DNA of 64,000 bases from Mycobacterium gallinarum (GTDB lineage: Bacteria > Actinomycetota > Actinomycetes > Mycobacteriales > Mycobacteriaceae). Made by a program: the position numbers and the translations under genes. The stretch lies in contig NZ_AP022601.1 in NCBI RefSeq assembly GCF_010726765.1, forward strand, positions 4,960,001-5,024,000, written 5' to 3'. The notes beneath the pieces were generated by a model, which was given only the letters and a program-made list of their open reading frames with translations, made no database searches and had not been told where the DNA came from. The stretch's first letter is position 1, and every line of letters starts with the position of its first letter. Of this stretch, positions 17,580 through 28,427 are shown one piece after another.

Positions 17580-17597
17580 TATGCGTAAACGTGCATA
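17580..17597. promoter_or_regulatory. Possible metal-regulator site upstream of the CDF gene
   Basis: TATGC, eight bases, then GCATA, located 11 bp before the CDF start in the short gap after the M50 gene. ArsR/SmtB-type metalloregulators use short AT-containing inverted repeats in this position, but the arms are only five bases, so chance is quite possible. Confidence 0.3.
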
Positions 17598-17614
17598 TGT
17601 CGCAAGAGGCTCGC

Positions 17615-18403
17615 TCAGAACCAGGCGGACCAGAATCGCGTCAGGCCGAACCCGGTGCCGATCAATTGGCTGTTCACGCCGGACAGGTCGAAGAACCAGC
17701 CGACGACCGAGAAGAAGTACTGGTTGAGCGGTGTCGCGATCAACAGCAGGAGGAAGACGAAAAATGCCCACGGCTTGGCGGGCTCGAGCGCGCGCTGCGT
17801 TTCGGGGCTCAGGTGCGGTTCCAGGGCTCCGTAGCCGTCCAGTCCGGGAATCGGCAGGAGGTTCAGCACCGCGCCGGTGATCTGCAGGAAGCCCAAGAAT
17901 GCCACGCCTGACCAGAACACCACGTGCTCCCGGTCGTAGAACAGCCGGGCGGCCACCAACAGGATCGCCGCGAGCAGCACGTTCATCATGGGTCCGGCGA
18001 GGCTGACGATCGACTTCTGCCGAACCGTCATGAACGACGTCCGCACCCACACCGCGCCGCCGGGCAGGCCGATTCCGCCCAACAGCGTGATCAGCACCGG
18101 CAATCCGAGCGACAGCAGGGGATTGGCGTACTTGAAAGGGTTGAGCGTCAGATAGCCGCGCACCGCGATGTCATGGTCGCCGAACCGCCACGCGGTGAAC
18201 GCGTGCCCGAATTCGTGCAGGCTCAGCGACACGACCCAACCGGCGATGACGAAGATGAACACGCCCGCGTAGGCCAGCGGCGCGCGAAACTCGGCGGTCG
18301 ATATCCAGGCCAACCAGCCGCCAACGGCCGTCAGCGCGACGATCGCCAGGAAAACCGGGCTCGGGCGCACCGAGGCCCGCGGGTGCAGCGGACGGACGTT
18401 CAC
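17615..18403 (-). CDS. Site-2 protease-type M50 metalloprotease (Rv0359-like)
   Basis: The product is 262 residues with about six hydrophobic segments. The zinc-binding HEFGH motif is at residues 63-67 inside a membrane helix, and the third ligand motif is NLLPIPGLDG near residue 170, the NPxPxLDG pattern of S2P-family intramembrane proteases. No PDZ domain is present, unlike Rip1, so it belongs to the minimal M50 group. Substrates are unknown. It runs with the Rv0358-like gene nine bases upstream and may share its transcript. Confidence 0.92.
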   Translation of the reverse strand: MNVRPLHPRASVRPSPVFLAIVALTAVGGWLAWISTAEFRAPLAYAGVFIFVIAGWVVSLSLHEFGHAFTAWRFGDHDIAVRGYLTLNPFKYANPLLSLGLPVLITLLGGIGLPGGAVWVRTSFMTVRQKSIVSLAGPMMNVLLAAILLVAARLFYDREHVVFWSGVAFLGFLQITGAVLNLLPIPGLDGYGALEPHLSPETQRALEPAKPWAFFVFLLLLIATPLNQYFFSVVGWFFDLSGVNSQLIGTGFGLTRFWSAWF

Positions 18404-18412
18404 GGTTTGACG

Positions 18413-19003
18413 CTACCGAACCGACAGCCAGCCCTCGGTGTGTCGATAGAACGTCGACCGGCGGACCGGTCGCTGTCCGGCCACCCCGTCGCGGACGACG
18501 AGCGCGCCTTCGGTACCGAGTTGTGCGGCGCGGCCCGCGACCCAGCGCTTCGGGCGCATGCGCGACGACAGCGCGGCGGCCCGTAGCCCGGGCATGGTCG
18601 TGGTCGGTTCGATGCGCACCGCGGTCACATCGCCGTGGAACAGCACGACGTCGTCGACGGTGGCCTCGCCGCGGAGCGTGGCGGCGCTGTCGTCCGGCGG
18701 CAGCCAATGCGCGGCCCCGACGATCACCTTCCCGGTTTCGTCCCTGATCAGCGGGATTCGGGTGGCGGCGCCGGCACGGGCGCGCCTGGCCTGCCACGGC
18801 CATCGCACGTGCGCGACCTCCACATCGAGGCGGTCGGCCTTCAGCAACCGGCTCAGGACTGCTGCCACGTCGGCCTGCGAACCCACCACGATCACCCGCC
18901 GAGATTCGGTGACGGCATCCTCGCTGATCGTGGCCAGCCCACGCAGCGACCGGGGCATCCTTCTGCCGCCGACCAGCAACACCGCAATGTCAGCGGCTGT
19001 CAA
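18413..19003 (-). CDS. Conserved mycobacterial protein of unknown function (Rv0358-like)
   Basis: The product is 196 residues. It has an N-terminal Rossmann-like beginning (ADIAVLLVGGRR... RRVIVVGSQADVAAVLSRLL) and a mixed alpha/beta remainder with no catalytic motif I recognise. The C-terminus ends TFYRHTEGWLSVR. Its order, upstream of the M50 protease and divergent from purA, matches Rv0358. The 9-bp gap to the protease gene suggests co-transcription. Function unknown. Confidence 0.7.
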   Translation of the reverse strand: MTAADIAVLLVGGRRMPRSLRGLATISEDAVTESRRVIVVGSQADVAAVLSRLLKADRLDVEVAHVRWPWQARRARAGAATRIPLIRDETGKVIVGAAHWLPPDDSAATLRGEATVDDVVLFHGDVTAVRIEPTTTMPGLRAAALSSRMRPKRWVAGRAAQLGTEGALVVRDGVAGQRPVRRSTFYRHTEGWLSVR

Positions 19004-19031
19004 AGGGGCTCCTCGGCGTCGGCTGGGATAG

Positions 19032-21013
<1,982 letters not shown>

Positions 21014-21031
21014 AAGTGCCACGATGACCCG

Positions 21032-21688
21032 GTGACAAGCAAGCCCGGACAAGCACCGGTCAACATCCACTTTCGTAACCTGTCGACGCCTCGTGCGGCC
21101 GCGGCGGCGGGCGTGTTGTTCGCGCTCCTGTTCGGGACGTCGCTCGTGCTGATCCGCATCTCGCTGCCCGAGGGCGCCGCCCCTGGCATGCAGTGGACCC
21201 AGAGCGACCACAGCATCCGGATCGCGTCGTTGCTGATGCCCTTCGCCGGCATCCTCTTTCTGTGGTTCATCGGCGTGGTCCGCGATGGTTTCGGGGGCTA
21301 CGAGGACAAGTTCTTCTCGTCGGTGTTCCTCGGCAGCGGATTGCTGTTTCTGGCGATGATCTTCGTGACGTCGGCAGTCGGTGCGGCGTTGACCCACAGC
21401 TCCGGCGAGACCGCGGATTTCGGGCGCGTGCTGCTGCTCACGCTCAGCAAGACCTACGCGTTACGGATGGCCGCGGTGTTCATGATGTCCCTGGCCACGA
21501 TCTGGCTGAAGACGGGACTGATGCCGCGCTGGTTGGTGATTGTCACGTATCTGGTGGCCGTGGGATGCATTCTCGCCAGCGAGATCACCATGTGGTTGAC
21601 GCTGGCCTTCCCCACCTGGGTGCTGGTCGTCAGCCTGCTGTTGTTGAGCAGGGCCGGCGTCATCGACCTCGAACGCGACGGCCGCTAG
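21032..21688 (+). CDS. Multi-pass membrane protein of unknown function
   Basis: The product is 218 residues from GTG at 21032. About six hydrophobic segments are visible, starting with AAAAGVLFALLFGTSLVLI near residue 20. Two predicted loops carry acidic or His residues (GFGGYEDKFF, THSSGETADFGR). I recognise no family with confidence. It follows the thioesterase by 18 bp and ends in a 4-bp CTAG overlap with the convergent ferredoxin gene. Function unknown. Confidence 0.7.
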   Translation: MTSKPGQAPVNIHFRNLSTPRAAAAAGVLFALLFGTSLVLIRISLPEGAAPGMQWTQSDHSIRIASLLMPFAGILFLWFIGVVRDGFGGYEDKFFSSVFLGSGLLFLAMIFVTSAVGAALTHSSGETADFGRVLLLTLSKTYALRMAAVFMMSLATIWLKTGLMPRWLVIVTYLVAVGCILASEITMWLTLAFPTWVLVVSLLLLSRAGVIDLERDGR

Positions 21689-21876
21689 TCGACGATTCGC
21701 AAAGCCTCTGAGGGGCAGAGCTTCACGGCGTCGCGCGCGTGCGCCTCTTCACCGGCGGGCACCTCGGTTGTCAGGACAACCACGATGCCGTCGTCGTCCT
21801 GATCGAACACCGCCGGTGCCGACATCACGCAGTTGCCCGCGCTGATACACACATCGCGATCGGCGGCGACTTTCAC
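21685..21876 (-). CDS. [3Fe-4S] ferredoxin partnering the adjacent P450
   Basis: The product is 63 residues from GTG at 21876, overlapping the P450 stop (GTGA). Cysteines at about 10, 16 and 54 form C-x5-C...CP, the three-cysteine set of actinobacterial P450 ferredoxins that bind a [3Fe-4S] cluster. It would supply electrons to the upstream-encoded P450. No ferredoxin reductase is in this operon, so one from elsewhere must serve. Confidence 0.93.
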   Translation of the reverse strand: MKVAADRDVCISAGNCVMSAPAVFDQDDDGIVVVLTTEVPAGEEAHARDAVKLCPSEALRIVD

Positions 21877-23102
21877 GGCGTCACCTCCCACGTGACCTCC
21901 AACGACTTCAGGCCGTAGATGAAATGGAACGACCTGAACTGCACGTCGTCGAAATCCTCGGCGAGCGCCAGGGTGGGGAACCGGCGCAACAACGCCGGGA
22001 ACGCGATCCGCATCTCCATGCGCGCGAGTGGGGCTCCGAGGCAGTGGTGCACTCCGTGCCCGAAGGCCAAGTGTCCGATCGCGCCTCGCCCGATGTCGAA
22101 TGTCTCGGGGTCGTCGATGAAGTCGGGGTCCCGATTGCCGGACGGCATCGACACGAAAACCATTTCCCCCTTGGGGATCCGTACGCCGGCCACCTCTACC
22201 TCGGTGGTGGTGAACCGTGGGATGGCACTGTGCACGATCGACAGCCAGCGCAGCAGCTCCTCGACGGCGGGCCCGACCGCGTCGGGATCGTCACGGACCG
22301 CGGCGAGTTGTTCGGGATACCGCAGGAGGGCAAGGGTGCCGAGGCCGAGCATGTTCGACGTGGTCTCGTGCCCGGCGAGCAGGAGCAGACCCGCGATGCC
22401 GATGAGTTCGGCGTCGGTGCACTCGTCGCCGTGCTCGCGGACGAGCATCCCGAGGATGTCGTCGCCGGGATGCCTGCGCGCACGGTCGACCAGCGTCTGC
22501 ATGTAGTCGCGGCCCTGCCGTTGCAGCTCGATGCGGTCGGCCATCGGAATGGACAGATCCAGCTGGCGGACGCTGCGTCGCTGGAAGTCGTCGCGATCGT
22601 CATAGGGGACGCCGAGCAGCTCGCAGATCACCAGCGACGGGATCGGCAGCGCGAAGCTTTCCACCAGATCGATTGACGGACCGGCGTTTTCCATCGCATC
22701 GAGGTGCTGATCGACGATCTCGACGATGCGCGGTTCCAGCCGCTTCATCCGGCGGATGGTGAACTCGGGGGTGAGCATGCGACGGAGACGCTGGTGCTCC
22801 GGTGGGTCGATGGCGAGCAGATTGCCCGCCCGCGACGCGGCCAGCTCCTCGTTGGATATCGGCGGTGCCCCTGGCATGAAGAACCCCGGCGGGCGGCTGT
22901 TGGAGAACCGCTCGTGGTCGGACAGCACCGCCTTGACGTCTTCGTATCTGGTGACGAGATACACCGTCATACCGAACGAGTTCGTCGCGGTGCGAACCCC
23001 GGTGGTCTCGCGGATCTCGCGTAGTTCCGGAGTCGGGTCGAACGCATTGCGCCGCATGTGCAGCGGCAGCTGCGGGGCCTGGGTTCCGGAGGTGCCGGTC
23101 AT
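21873..23102 (-). CDS. Cytochrome P450 monooxygenase
   Basis: A soluble class I bacterial P450 of 409 residues. The I-helix oxygen-activation motif is LLLLAGHETTSNM (near residue 240), the K-helix ExxR is EELLR, and the haem loop is FGHGVHHCLGAPLAR with Cys354 as axial ligand. It oxidises a small hydrophobic compound; the family resembles the CYP105/CYP107-type actinobacterial enzymes, but no specific CYP number can be assigned. It is translationally coupled to its ferredoxin gene and follows the alpha/beta hydrolase gene by nine bases in the MarR-controlled operon. Confidence 0.95.
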   Translation of the reverse strand: MTGTSGTQAPQLPLHMRRNAFDPTPELREIRETTGVRTATNSFGMTVYLVTRYEDVKAVLSDHERFSNSRPPGFFMPGAPPISNEELAASRAGNLLAIDPPEHQRLRRMLTPEFTIRRMKRLEPRIVEIVDQHLDAMENAGPSIDLVESFALPIPSLVICELLGVPYDDRDDFQRRSVRQLDLSIPMADRIELQRQGRDYMQTLVDRARRHPGDDILGMLVREHGDECTDAELIGIAGLLLLAGHETTSNMLGLGTLALLRYPEQLAAVRDDPDAVGPAVEELLRWLSIVHSAIPRFTTTEVEVAGVRIPKGEMVFVSMPSGNRDPDFIDDPETFDIGRGAIGHLAFGHGVHHCLGAPLARMEMRIAFPALLRRFPTLALAEDFDDVQFRSFHFIYGLKSLEVTWEVTP

Positions 23103-23111
23103 CTCTTGACG

Positions 23112-23918
23112 CTACCCGCGAAAAACGAACTCCTGGATCAACTCGTTGACCAGAGGCGGATTCTCGAGCCCGGCAAGGTGTGCCACCCCGTCCAGCACGA
23201 CGAGCTGCGCACCCGGGATGGCCTCGGCCATTGCGGACGTCTCCGGCACTCCGAAGGTGGCGTCCTCGATGCCGGCGACCACCAGCACGGGCGTCGAGAT
23301 TTTCGCGAACAGCGAACGCTGGTCCGGACGGCTGGGCACCACACTGCGCACCGCCCACGCGCCGGACCGCATGTCGACGGCCTGCACGGTGTTCCGCACG
23401 AATTCCACGACGTCGGGACGCGTCCGAAAGGTGGTGGGCCCGAGGAACGCGTTGAGGACTGAGCGGGTCAGGGGTGGCCGGACGCCACCGAGCAGGTTCG
23501 CCAAGCGCAACAGGAATCCGTACTCGAGCTTCTGCCGTGCGCCCGCGGGCGATGCGGTGCAGTTCATCAGCACCGCGCGGCCGATGCGGTCGGGATGGCT
23601 CGCCGCGAACGTGCCGCCGATCATCCCGCCCCACGAGTTACCGACGAAGTGTGTCCGCTGCACGCCGAGGCTGTCGAGTATGTCGACGATGACTTGCGCA
23701 CAATCGTCGAAAGTAAATGGTGCAGCGAGCTTCTGGCTACCACCGTGGCCTGGCGGATCGACGAGAATGACCTGGCGCGTCGAGCCGAAGTGGTCGGCCT
23801 GCGATGACCACATGTCGCCGGTCATCAACAGGCTCGGCCAGAACATGATGGCTTCGCCGGTTCCCCTAGTGCGGATGCGCACCTTCCCGAGCGCGGTGTC
23901 GACCCGCTGTACGTCCAC
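23112..23918 (-). CDS. Alpha/beta hydrolase
   Basis: The product is 268 residues with the canonical alpha/beta-hydrolase layout: VDPPGHGGS (oxyanion region), nucleophile elbow GNSWGG (Ser95), an Asp after VLVVAGIED and a terminal His in LDGVAHLAGLENP. It resembles C-C hydrolases and 3-oxoadipate enol-lactonase-type enzymes. Its first 53 bp overlap the end of the MmpL gene. Co-transcription with a P450 points to hydrolysis of the oxidised product or of an ester precursor; this is inference. Confidence 0.88.
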   Translation of the reverse strand: MDVQRVDTALGKVRIRTRGTGEAIMFWPSLLMTGDMWSSQADHFGSTRQVILVDPPGHGGSQKLAAPFTFDDCAQVIVDILDSLGVQRTHFVGNSWGGMIGGTFAASHPDRIGRAVLMNCTASPAGARQKLEYGFLLRLANLLGGVRPPLTRSVLNAFLGPTTFRTRPDVVEFVRNTVQAVDMRSGAWAVRSVVPSRPDQRSLFAKISTPVLVVAGIEDATFGVPETSAMAEAIPGAQLVVLDGVAHLAGLENPPLVNELIQEFVFRG

Positions 23919-25911
23919 CAGGTGGACGGTAGTCGTCGGTCCTGAGACTGGGCCACCAGATCGCCGGGCCGATGAGCGTGAACAGCGCAGGGATGATCAC
24001 GGTCCGCACGACGAAGGTGTCCAGCAGGATGCCGAGGCCCACGATGATTCCGACCTGGGTGAGGACGATCAGCGGAAGCACTCCGAGTACACAGAACACC
24101 GCCGCGAGCACGATGCCTGCACTGGTGATGACGGCCCCGGTGGCGGACACGGCGCGGACGATCCCGTCGCGGGTGCCGTGCGTCGGGGTCTCTTCGCGGG
24201 CACGGGTGACCAGGAAGATCGTGTAGTCCACGCCGAGTGCCACCAGGAACAGAAACGCGAACAGCGGCGCCGTGTTGTCCAGCGCCGGGAATCCGAAAAG
24301 GTGGACACTGGCCCAGCCGCCCAGCCCCAGCGCCGCCAGCGCACTGAGCACCGTGACGGCGACGAGGATCAGCGGCGCCAGTGCCGAACGCAGTAGCACG
24401 TAGAGCACCGCGAGCACGACGACGAGAATCGCGGGGATCACCACGAGCCGGTCGTTCCCGGCGGCCGCACTCGCATCGCGTGCCGTCGCGTCGGACCCGC
24501 CGACCAATGCGTCCTCGTCGACCGCGTGCACCGAATCGCGCAGCGCATCAATGGTTTCGAAAGCCCTATCCGACGCTGGCTCGGCGTCGATGACCACCGA
24601 CCACTGCGACAGGCCAGCGGGACTCTGTCCGGCCGGGACGGCGGACAGCACGCCGGGGGTGTCCGCGATCGCCTGCTGGATGTCGGTGGCCCGGTCGGTC
24701 GGCGCGATGACGCGCGCGGGATCGGTGAGACCGCTCGGGAAATGATTCGCCAAAGTCTGGTAGCCGCTGACGGATTCGGCCTGTACCCGGAACTGTTCGG
24801 TCTGTGAGAGTCCGACGGGTGTGGTCAACAAGCCGGTACACAGCAGCGCAAGGCCCGCGATGGAAACGATCGCGACCCGGGCGGGCCGGTTGGCCACCGC
24901 TTCGGCGATGCGGTGCCAGATTCCGCTGTCGGTCAGGGGTTCCGCCCCGACTTGCGGGATGAAGGGCCAGAACAACCGCTTGCCGAACAGGGCGAGCAGC
25001 GGCGGCAGTACGAGCAGCACGAAGACCGCGGCGACCACCAGACCCGCCGCGGCCTGTACGCCCAGGCTGCGCACGCTCGGCGACGACGCGAACAGCAGCG
25101 TCAGCAGCGCCAGCACCACGGTCGCGTTGCTCGCGATGATCGCCGGGCCGGCGCGTCGCACCGCGACATCGAGGGCTTCGTGGTGATCATCGTTGCGCCC
25201 CAACTCCTCTCGATAGCGGGAGATGAGCAGCAGGGCGTAGTTGGTGCCGGCACCGAATACCAGCACACTGGTGATGCCCGACGTCGAACCGTCGGGATTC
25301 ATCCCGAGCCCGCTGGCGACCGCGGTGCCCACCACGGCGGCCACCCGGTCGGCGAAGCCGATCACCAGCAGCGGTACCAGCCAGAGCACCGGAGATCGGT
25401 AGGTGACGATCAGCAGCAGCGCCACGACCGCCGCGGTGACCGCGAGCAGTGTGATGTTGGCCCCCGAGAAGGAGTTCGCGATGTCGGCTCCGAATGCGGG
25501 CCCACCGGTGACCTCGGTCCGCAGATCGGCGGGAAGCCCGTCGGCAGCCGATTGCCGAAGCTCCGTGACCGCGTCGCTGAGCGCGAATCCGGTGAGGTCG
25601 GCGTTCAGCGGCACGACGGTCAGTGCGGCCGCACCGTCTTCGGATACCTGGGCCTGCCATTTCTGCTGGATCGCGGTGAGGTCGGCGGCATCCAGTCGGG
25701 CGCCGTCGTTGCGCGTGATCACGATGATTGCCGGGACTTCGTCACCCCCGGGGAACTGTGCGCGGATCGCGTCTGCGCGCGCGGATTCGGCGTCCTCGGG
25801 TACCGCTACCGGGGAACGTTCGCTGGAGTCATCACCGGCGAGAAGCGCCATCAACGCACCGGAGACGGCCACCACCAGCACTGCCAGGAGCCAGGACAAG
25901 CGACGCGACAT
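23866..25911 (-). CDS. MMPL-family RND transporter
   Basis: The product is 681 residues, a compact MmpL/SecDF-type RND protein without a paired MmpS gene. Helix 1 is at the N-terminus (LSWLLAVLVVAVSGALMALL), followed by a periplasmic domain, a five-helix bundle containing VLVFGAGTNYALLLISRYREE (the conserved proton-relay region), then a second copy of the pattern with VALGVDYTIFLVTRAREE. It would export a hydrophobic molecule using the proton gradient. It is the first gene of the four-gene operon and is divergent from MarR, with an AT-rich operator between them. Confidence 0.93.
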   Translation of the reverse strand: MSRRLSWLLAVLVVAVSGALMALLAGDDSSERSPVAVPEDAESARADAIRAQFPGGDEVPAIIVITRNDGARLDAADLTAIQQKWQAQVSEDGAAALTVVPLNADLTGFALSDAVTELRQSAADGLPADLRTEVTGGPAFGADIANSFSGANITLLAVTAAVVALLLIVTYRSPVLWLVPLLVIGFADRVAAVVGTAVASGLGMNPDGSTSGITSVLVFGAGTNYALLLISRYREELGRNDDHHEALDVAVRRAGPAIIASNATVVLALLTLLFASSPSVRSLGVQAAAGLVVAAVFVLLVLPPLLALFGKRLFWPFIPQVGAEPLTDSGIWHRIAEAVANRPARVAIVSIAGLALLCTGLLTTPVGLSQTEQFRVQAESVSGYQTLANHFPSGLTDPARVIAPTDRATDIQQAIADTPGVLSAVPAGQSPAGLSQWSVVIDAEPASDRAFETIDALRDSVHAVDEDALVGGSDATARDASAAAGNDRLVVIPAILVVVLAVLYVLLRSALAPLILVAVTVLSALAALGLGGWASVHLFGFPALDNTAPLFAFLFLVALGVDYTIFLVTRAREETPTHGTRDGIVRAVSATGAVITSAGIVLAAVFCVLGVLPLIVLTQVGIIVGLGILLDTFVVRTVIIPALFTLIGPAIWWPSLRTDDYRPPGGRTAGRHRAREGAHPH

Positions 25912-25917
25912 GCCTAC

Positions 25918-25940
25918 AATATTTCAGATACTTAAATATT
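25918..25940. promoter_or_regulatory. AT-rich inverted repeat between the MarR and MmpL genes (putative MarR operator)
   Basis: AATATTT, nine bases, then AAATATT, in a 63-bp divergent intergenic region that is far more AT-rich than its surroundings. It starts 7 bp from the MmpL start and ends 35 bp from the MarR start. MarR proteins typically bind such sites and repress both directions. Confidence 0.65.
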
Positions 25941-25974
25941 AATCAAATGAAAGTTCTCGACATATGCTTCCCCT

Positions 25975-26454
25975 GTGAACGACGACCGCGAGGCACTCGA
26001 GGCGATGATCGCGGCCGATGTGCGGGCGATGAACGCGGAGTCCGACCAGATCGGCAGGCACTTCGCCGGGCAACACGAAGTCGGGGCCAACGACTTCCGT
26101 GCGTTGCTGCACATCATGGTCGCCGAGACCGCCGGAACCCCGCTGACCGCGGGCGAACTCCGCAAACGGATGGGCATGTCCGGCGCAGCGATCACGTACC
26201 TGGTCGAGCGCATGATCGCATCGAAGCACCTGCTGCGCGAGTCCGATCCCGCCGACCGTCGCAAGGTCATCCTGCGCGTCGCCGACCACGGAATGCACGT
26301 CGCGCGCGGCTTTTTCACCCCGTTGGCCGAGCAGACCAGCATCGCGCTGACCGGAGTCTCCGACGACGATCTACGCGCCGCGCACCGCACCTTCACGGCG
26401 CTCATCGCTGCGATGGATGCGTTCCGCAACCAGCTCGACGCTACGTCCGGTTGA
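25975..26454 (+). CDS. MarR-family transcriptional regulator
   Basis: The product is 159 residues from GTG at 25975. The winged helix-turn-helix is clear: LTAGELRKRMGMSGAAITYLVERM (about residues 60-85) followed by the wing DPADRRKVILRV, whose D-x-R-x-x signature is characteristic of MarR. It is divergent from the MmpL-hydrolase-P450-ferredoxin operon and probably represses it until a phenolic or lipophilic ligand binds. Its last 14 bp overlap the convergent antiporter gene. Confidence 0.93.
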   Translation: MNDDREALEAMIAADVRAMNAESDQIGRHFAGQHEVGANDFRALLHIMVAETAGTPLTAGELRKRMGMSGAAITYLVERMIASKHLLRESDPADRRKVILRVADHGMHVARGFFTPLAEQTSIALTGVSDDDLRAAHRTFTALIAAMDAFRNQLDATSG

Positions 26455-28033
26455 GGGTCGCCTCCTCGAGATCGAGTCCGTGCAACATGGTGCGCAGCAC
26501 CTCGTCGTTGATGCGCCCTGCGTCGCGCTCTTCGATGAACGTCTTACGTTCGGCGGCAAGCATTTCCAGCCGCAGCCGGCGAAACGCGGCGGCCGGGCTC
26601 TCGCCGATCTCCTCGTCCGTGCGTCCGAGCCGCTCCCATGCGCTGTTGAGCCGTCGAGTGTTCCACGCCCGCAGTACCTCGGCGGCGCGCTCGGGAGTTT
26701 CGGCGGTGTCCTGCGACTCGGCCAGCAGCTCGTCCAGCCGGTCTGCCGCGGCGCGTGCCGCGCGGTCCTGCGCCTGAACCGCGGCGAGCCGGTCCTGCTG
26801 GGGGTCGTCGCCCCGCACGTTCAGCAGCCGAATGACCCACGGCAGCGTCAGCCCGTGCAGCAGCAGTGTGCCCACCACGACGACGAACGTGAGGAACACC
26901 AGGTGCGGCCGGCCGGGGAACGGATCGCCGGACAGCGTCACCAGCGGCACGCCTGCCGCGGCGGCCAGCGACACCACCCCGCGCATGCCGGCCCACGCCA
27001 CGACGAACACCTGCGACGGCGGCGGTGTGGGTTCACGCTCCCTGATGCGCCGGAACAACAACGGCGGCAGGTAGGCGAACATGAACACCCACGCGATCCG
27101 AACTGCGATCACCGTGGTGAACACCGCGACCGACGACCAGATGAGCACCGAGGCCCGGATTCCCACCAGCTCATCGATGACCTCGGGCAGTTGCAGCCCG
27201 ATCAACAGGAACGCGAATGACTCGAGGATCAACACGACGGACTGCCACAGCGCGAAGTCCTGCAGCCGAGTCGCGTAGCCGGCGTGCGCGGAGCGCTGTC
27301 CGAGGATCAGCGCCGCCACCACCACGGCGATCACGCCGGACCCGTGGATCAGCTCCGCGACGAGGTAGATGCCGAACGGGGCGATCAACGCGATAGCGCT
27401 CTCCACGACCGGGTCGTCGAGGCGTGACCGGATGTAGGAGATCAGCGCACCGAACCCGATTCCGACGGCGCCGCCGCCGACCGCGGCCAGCGCGAACGTG
27501 CCGATGGCAGAGCTCCACGTCGCCGCCGTTCCGATCGCGGCCGCCAACGCCACCTTGTAGGCCGTCAACGCCGTCGCGTCGTTCAGCAGGCTCTCACCGC
27601 CGAGCAGGACCATGGTCCGTCGGGGCAGGCCCAGTCGTCTGCCCACCGCGGTCGCGGACACCGCATCGGGCGGCGCCACGATCGCGCCGAGGGTCAGCGC
27701 CGCGGCCACGGTGAGCTCGGGAACCGTCTGGTAGGCGACGAAACCGACCGCGAAAGTCGTCGCGAGGGGGAGTCCGACAGCCAACAGACCGATGGGACGC
27801 AGGTTCGTTCTCAGCGCGACGTAGCTGCTCTCGGTGCCCGCCGACCACAGCAGCGGCGGCAGGATCACGTACAGAACGAGCTCGGGTTCGAGCACGACGT
27901 CGTGCAGCCCGGGCAGGTTGCTGGCGAGCAGTCCCGCGATGACGAGGGCCAGCGGTGCGGAGACGTCGAAGCGGCGGGCGACAGCGGCCAACAGGATCGA
28001 CAGCATGAGAACCGCCAGCAGTGATGCGCCCAC
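26441..28033 (-). CDS. CPA1-family Na+/H+ antiporter (NhaP type)
   Basis: The product is 530 residues from GTG at 28033. About 12 transmembrane helices occupy residues 1-400, with the CPA1 signatures LPPLLWSAG (helix 3), GAIVAPPDAVSATAVGRRLG and the ion-binding GGESLLNDATAL, and a WAGMRGVVSLA motif near residue 340. A long hydrophilic, charged and helical C-terminal tail (about 410-530) is probably a cytoplasmic regulatory domain. It exchanges Na+ or K+ for H+ for pH homeostasis. Similar to Rv2287-type yjcE genes. Confidence 0.93.
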   Translation of the reverse strand: MGASLLAVLMLSILLAAVARRFDVSAPLALVIAGLLASNLPGLHDVVLEPELVLYVILPPLLWSAGTESSYVALRTNLRPIGLLAVGLPLATTFAVGFVAYQTVPELTVAAALTLGAIVAPPDAVSATAVGRRLGLPRRTMVLLGGESLLNDATALTAYKVALAAAIGTAATWSSAIGTFALAAVGGGAVGIGFGALISYIRSRLDDPVVESAIALIAPFGIYLVAELIHGSGVIAVVVAALILGQRSAHAGYATRLQDFALWQSVVLILESFAFLLIGLQLPEVIDELVGIRASVLIWSSVAVFTTVIAVRIAWVFMFAYLPPLLFRRIREREPTPPPSQVFVVAWAGMRGVVSLAAAAGVPLVTLSGDPFPGRPHLVFLTFVVVVGTLLLHGLTLPWVIRLLNVRGDDPQQDRLAAVQAQDRAARAAADRLDELLAESQDTAETPERAAEVLRAWNTRRLNSAWERLGRTDEEIGESPAAAFRRLRLEMLAAERKTFIEERDAGRINDEVLRTMLHGLDLEEATLNRT

Positions 28034-28075
28034 GTCGCTCAGCCTCCTGTGTCGCCGTCCGTATCGTTGATCAGC

Positions 28076-28405
28076 ATGCTGAGGAGATCACGTTTGCGTG
28101 CAGCGAAATCCTCCGAGGTCCCCCTGACGAAGGCCATCGATACGTGCGAACACCTCGACGCCGCTGATGATGCCGCCGAGCCCGATCCGCGCACTCCGGG
28201 GCACTGCGAGGACTGCATCGAGGACGGCAAGGGCGCCTGGGTCCACCTGCGAATGTGCCTCACCTGCGGGCACGTCGGATGCTGTGATTCCAGCCCGCAC
28301 CAGCACGCCGACGAACACTTCAGGCAGACCGGCCATCCCGTGATGCGATCGGTCGAGCCGGGCGAGAACTGGCGCTGGTGCTACATCGACGCGCGGCTGC
28401 GCTGA
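28076..28405 (+). CDS. ZnF-UBP domain protein
   Basis: The product is about 109 residues from ATG at 28076. Residues from about 25 onward form a UBP-type zinc finger: CEH, CEDC, CLTCGHVGCCD, H-QHADEHFRQTGHPV, ending WRWCYIDARL. The spacing of Cys and His fits ubiquitin-binding ZnF-UBP domains. Bacteria lack classical ubiquitin, though mycobacteria have Pup; no ligand is known for the stand-alone actinobacterial versions. It lies 42 bp from the divergent antiporter gene and 22 bp before purT. The N-terminal 20 residues depend on start choice. Confidence 0.8.
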   Translation: MLRRSRLRAAKSSEVPLTKAIDTCEHLDAADDAAEPDPRTPGHCEDCIEDGKGAWVHLRMCLTCGHVGCCDSSPHQHADEHFRQTGHPVMRSVEPGENWRWCYIDARLR

Positions 28406-28427
28406 CATCTGGCAGGCTGGACCCGCG

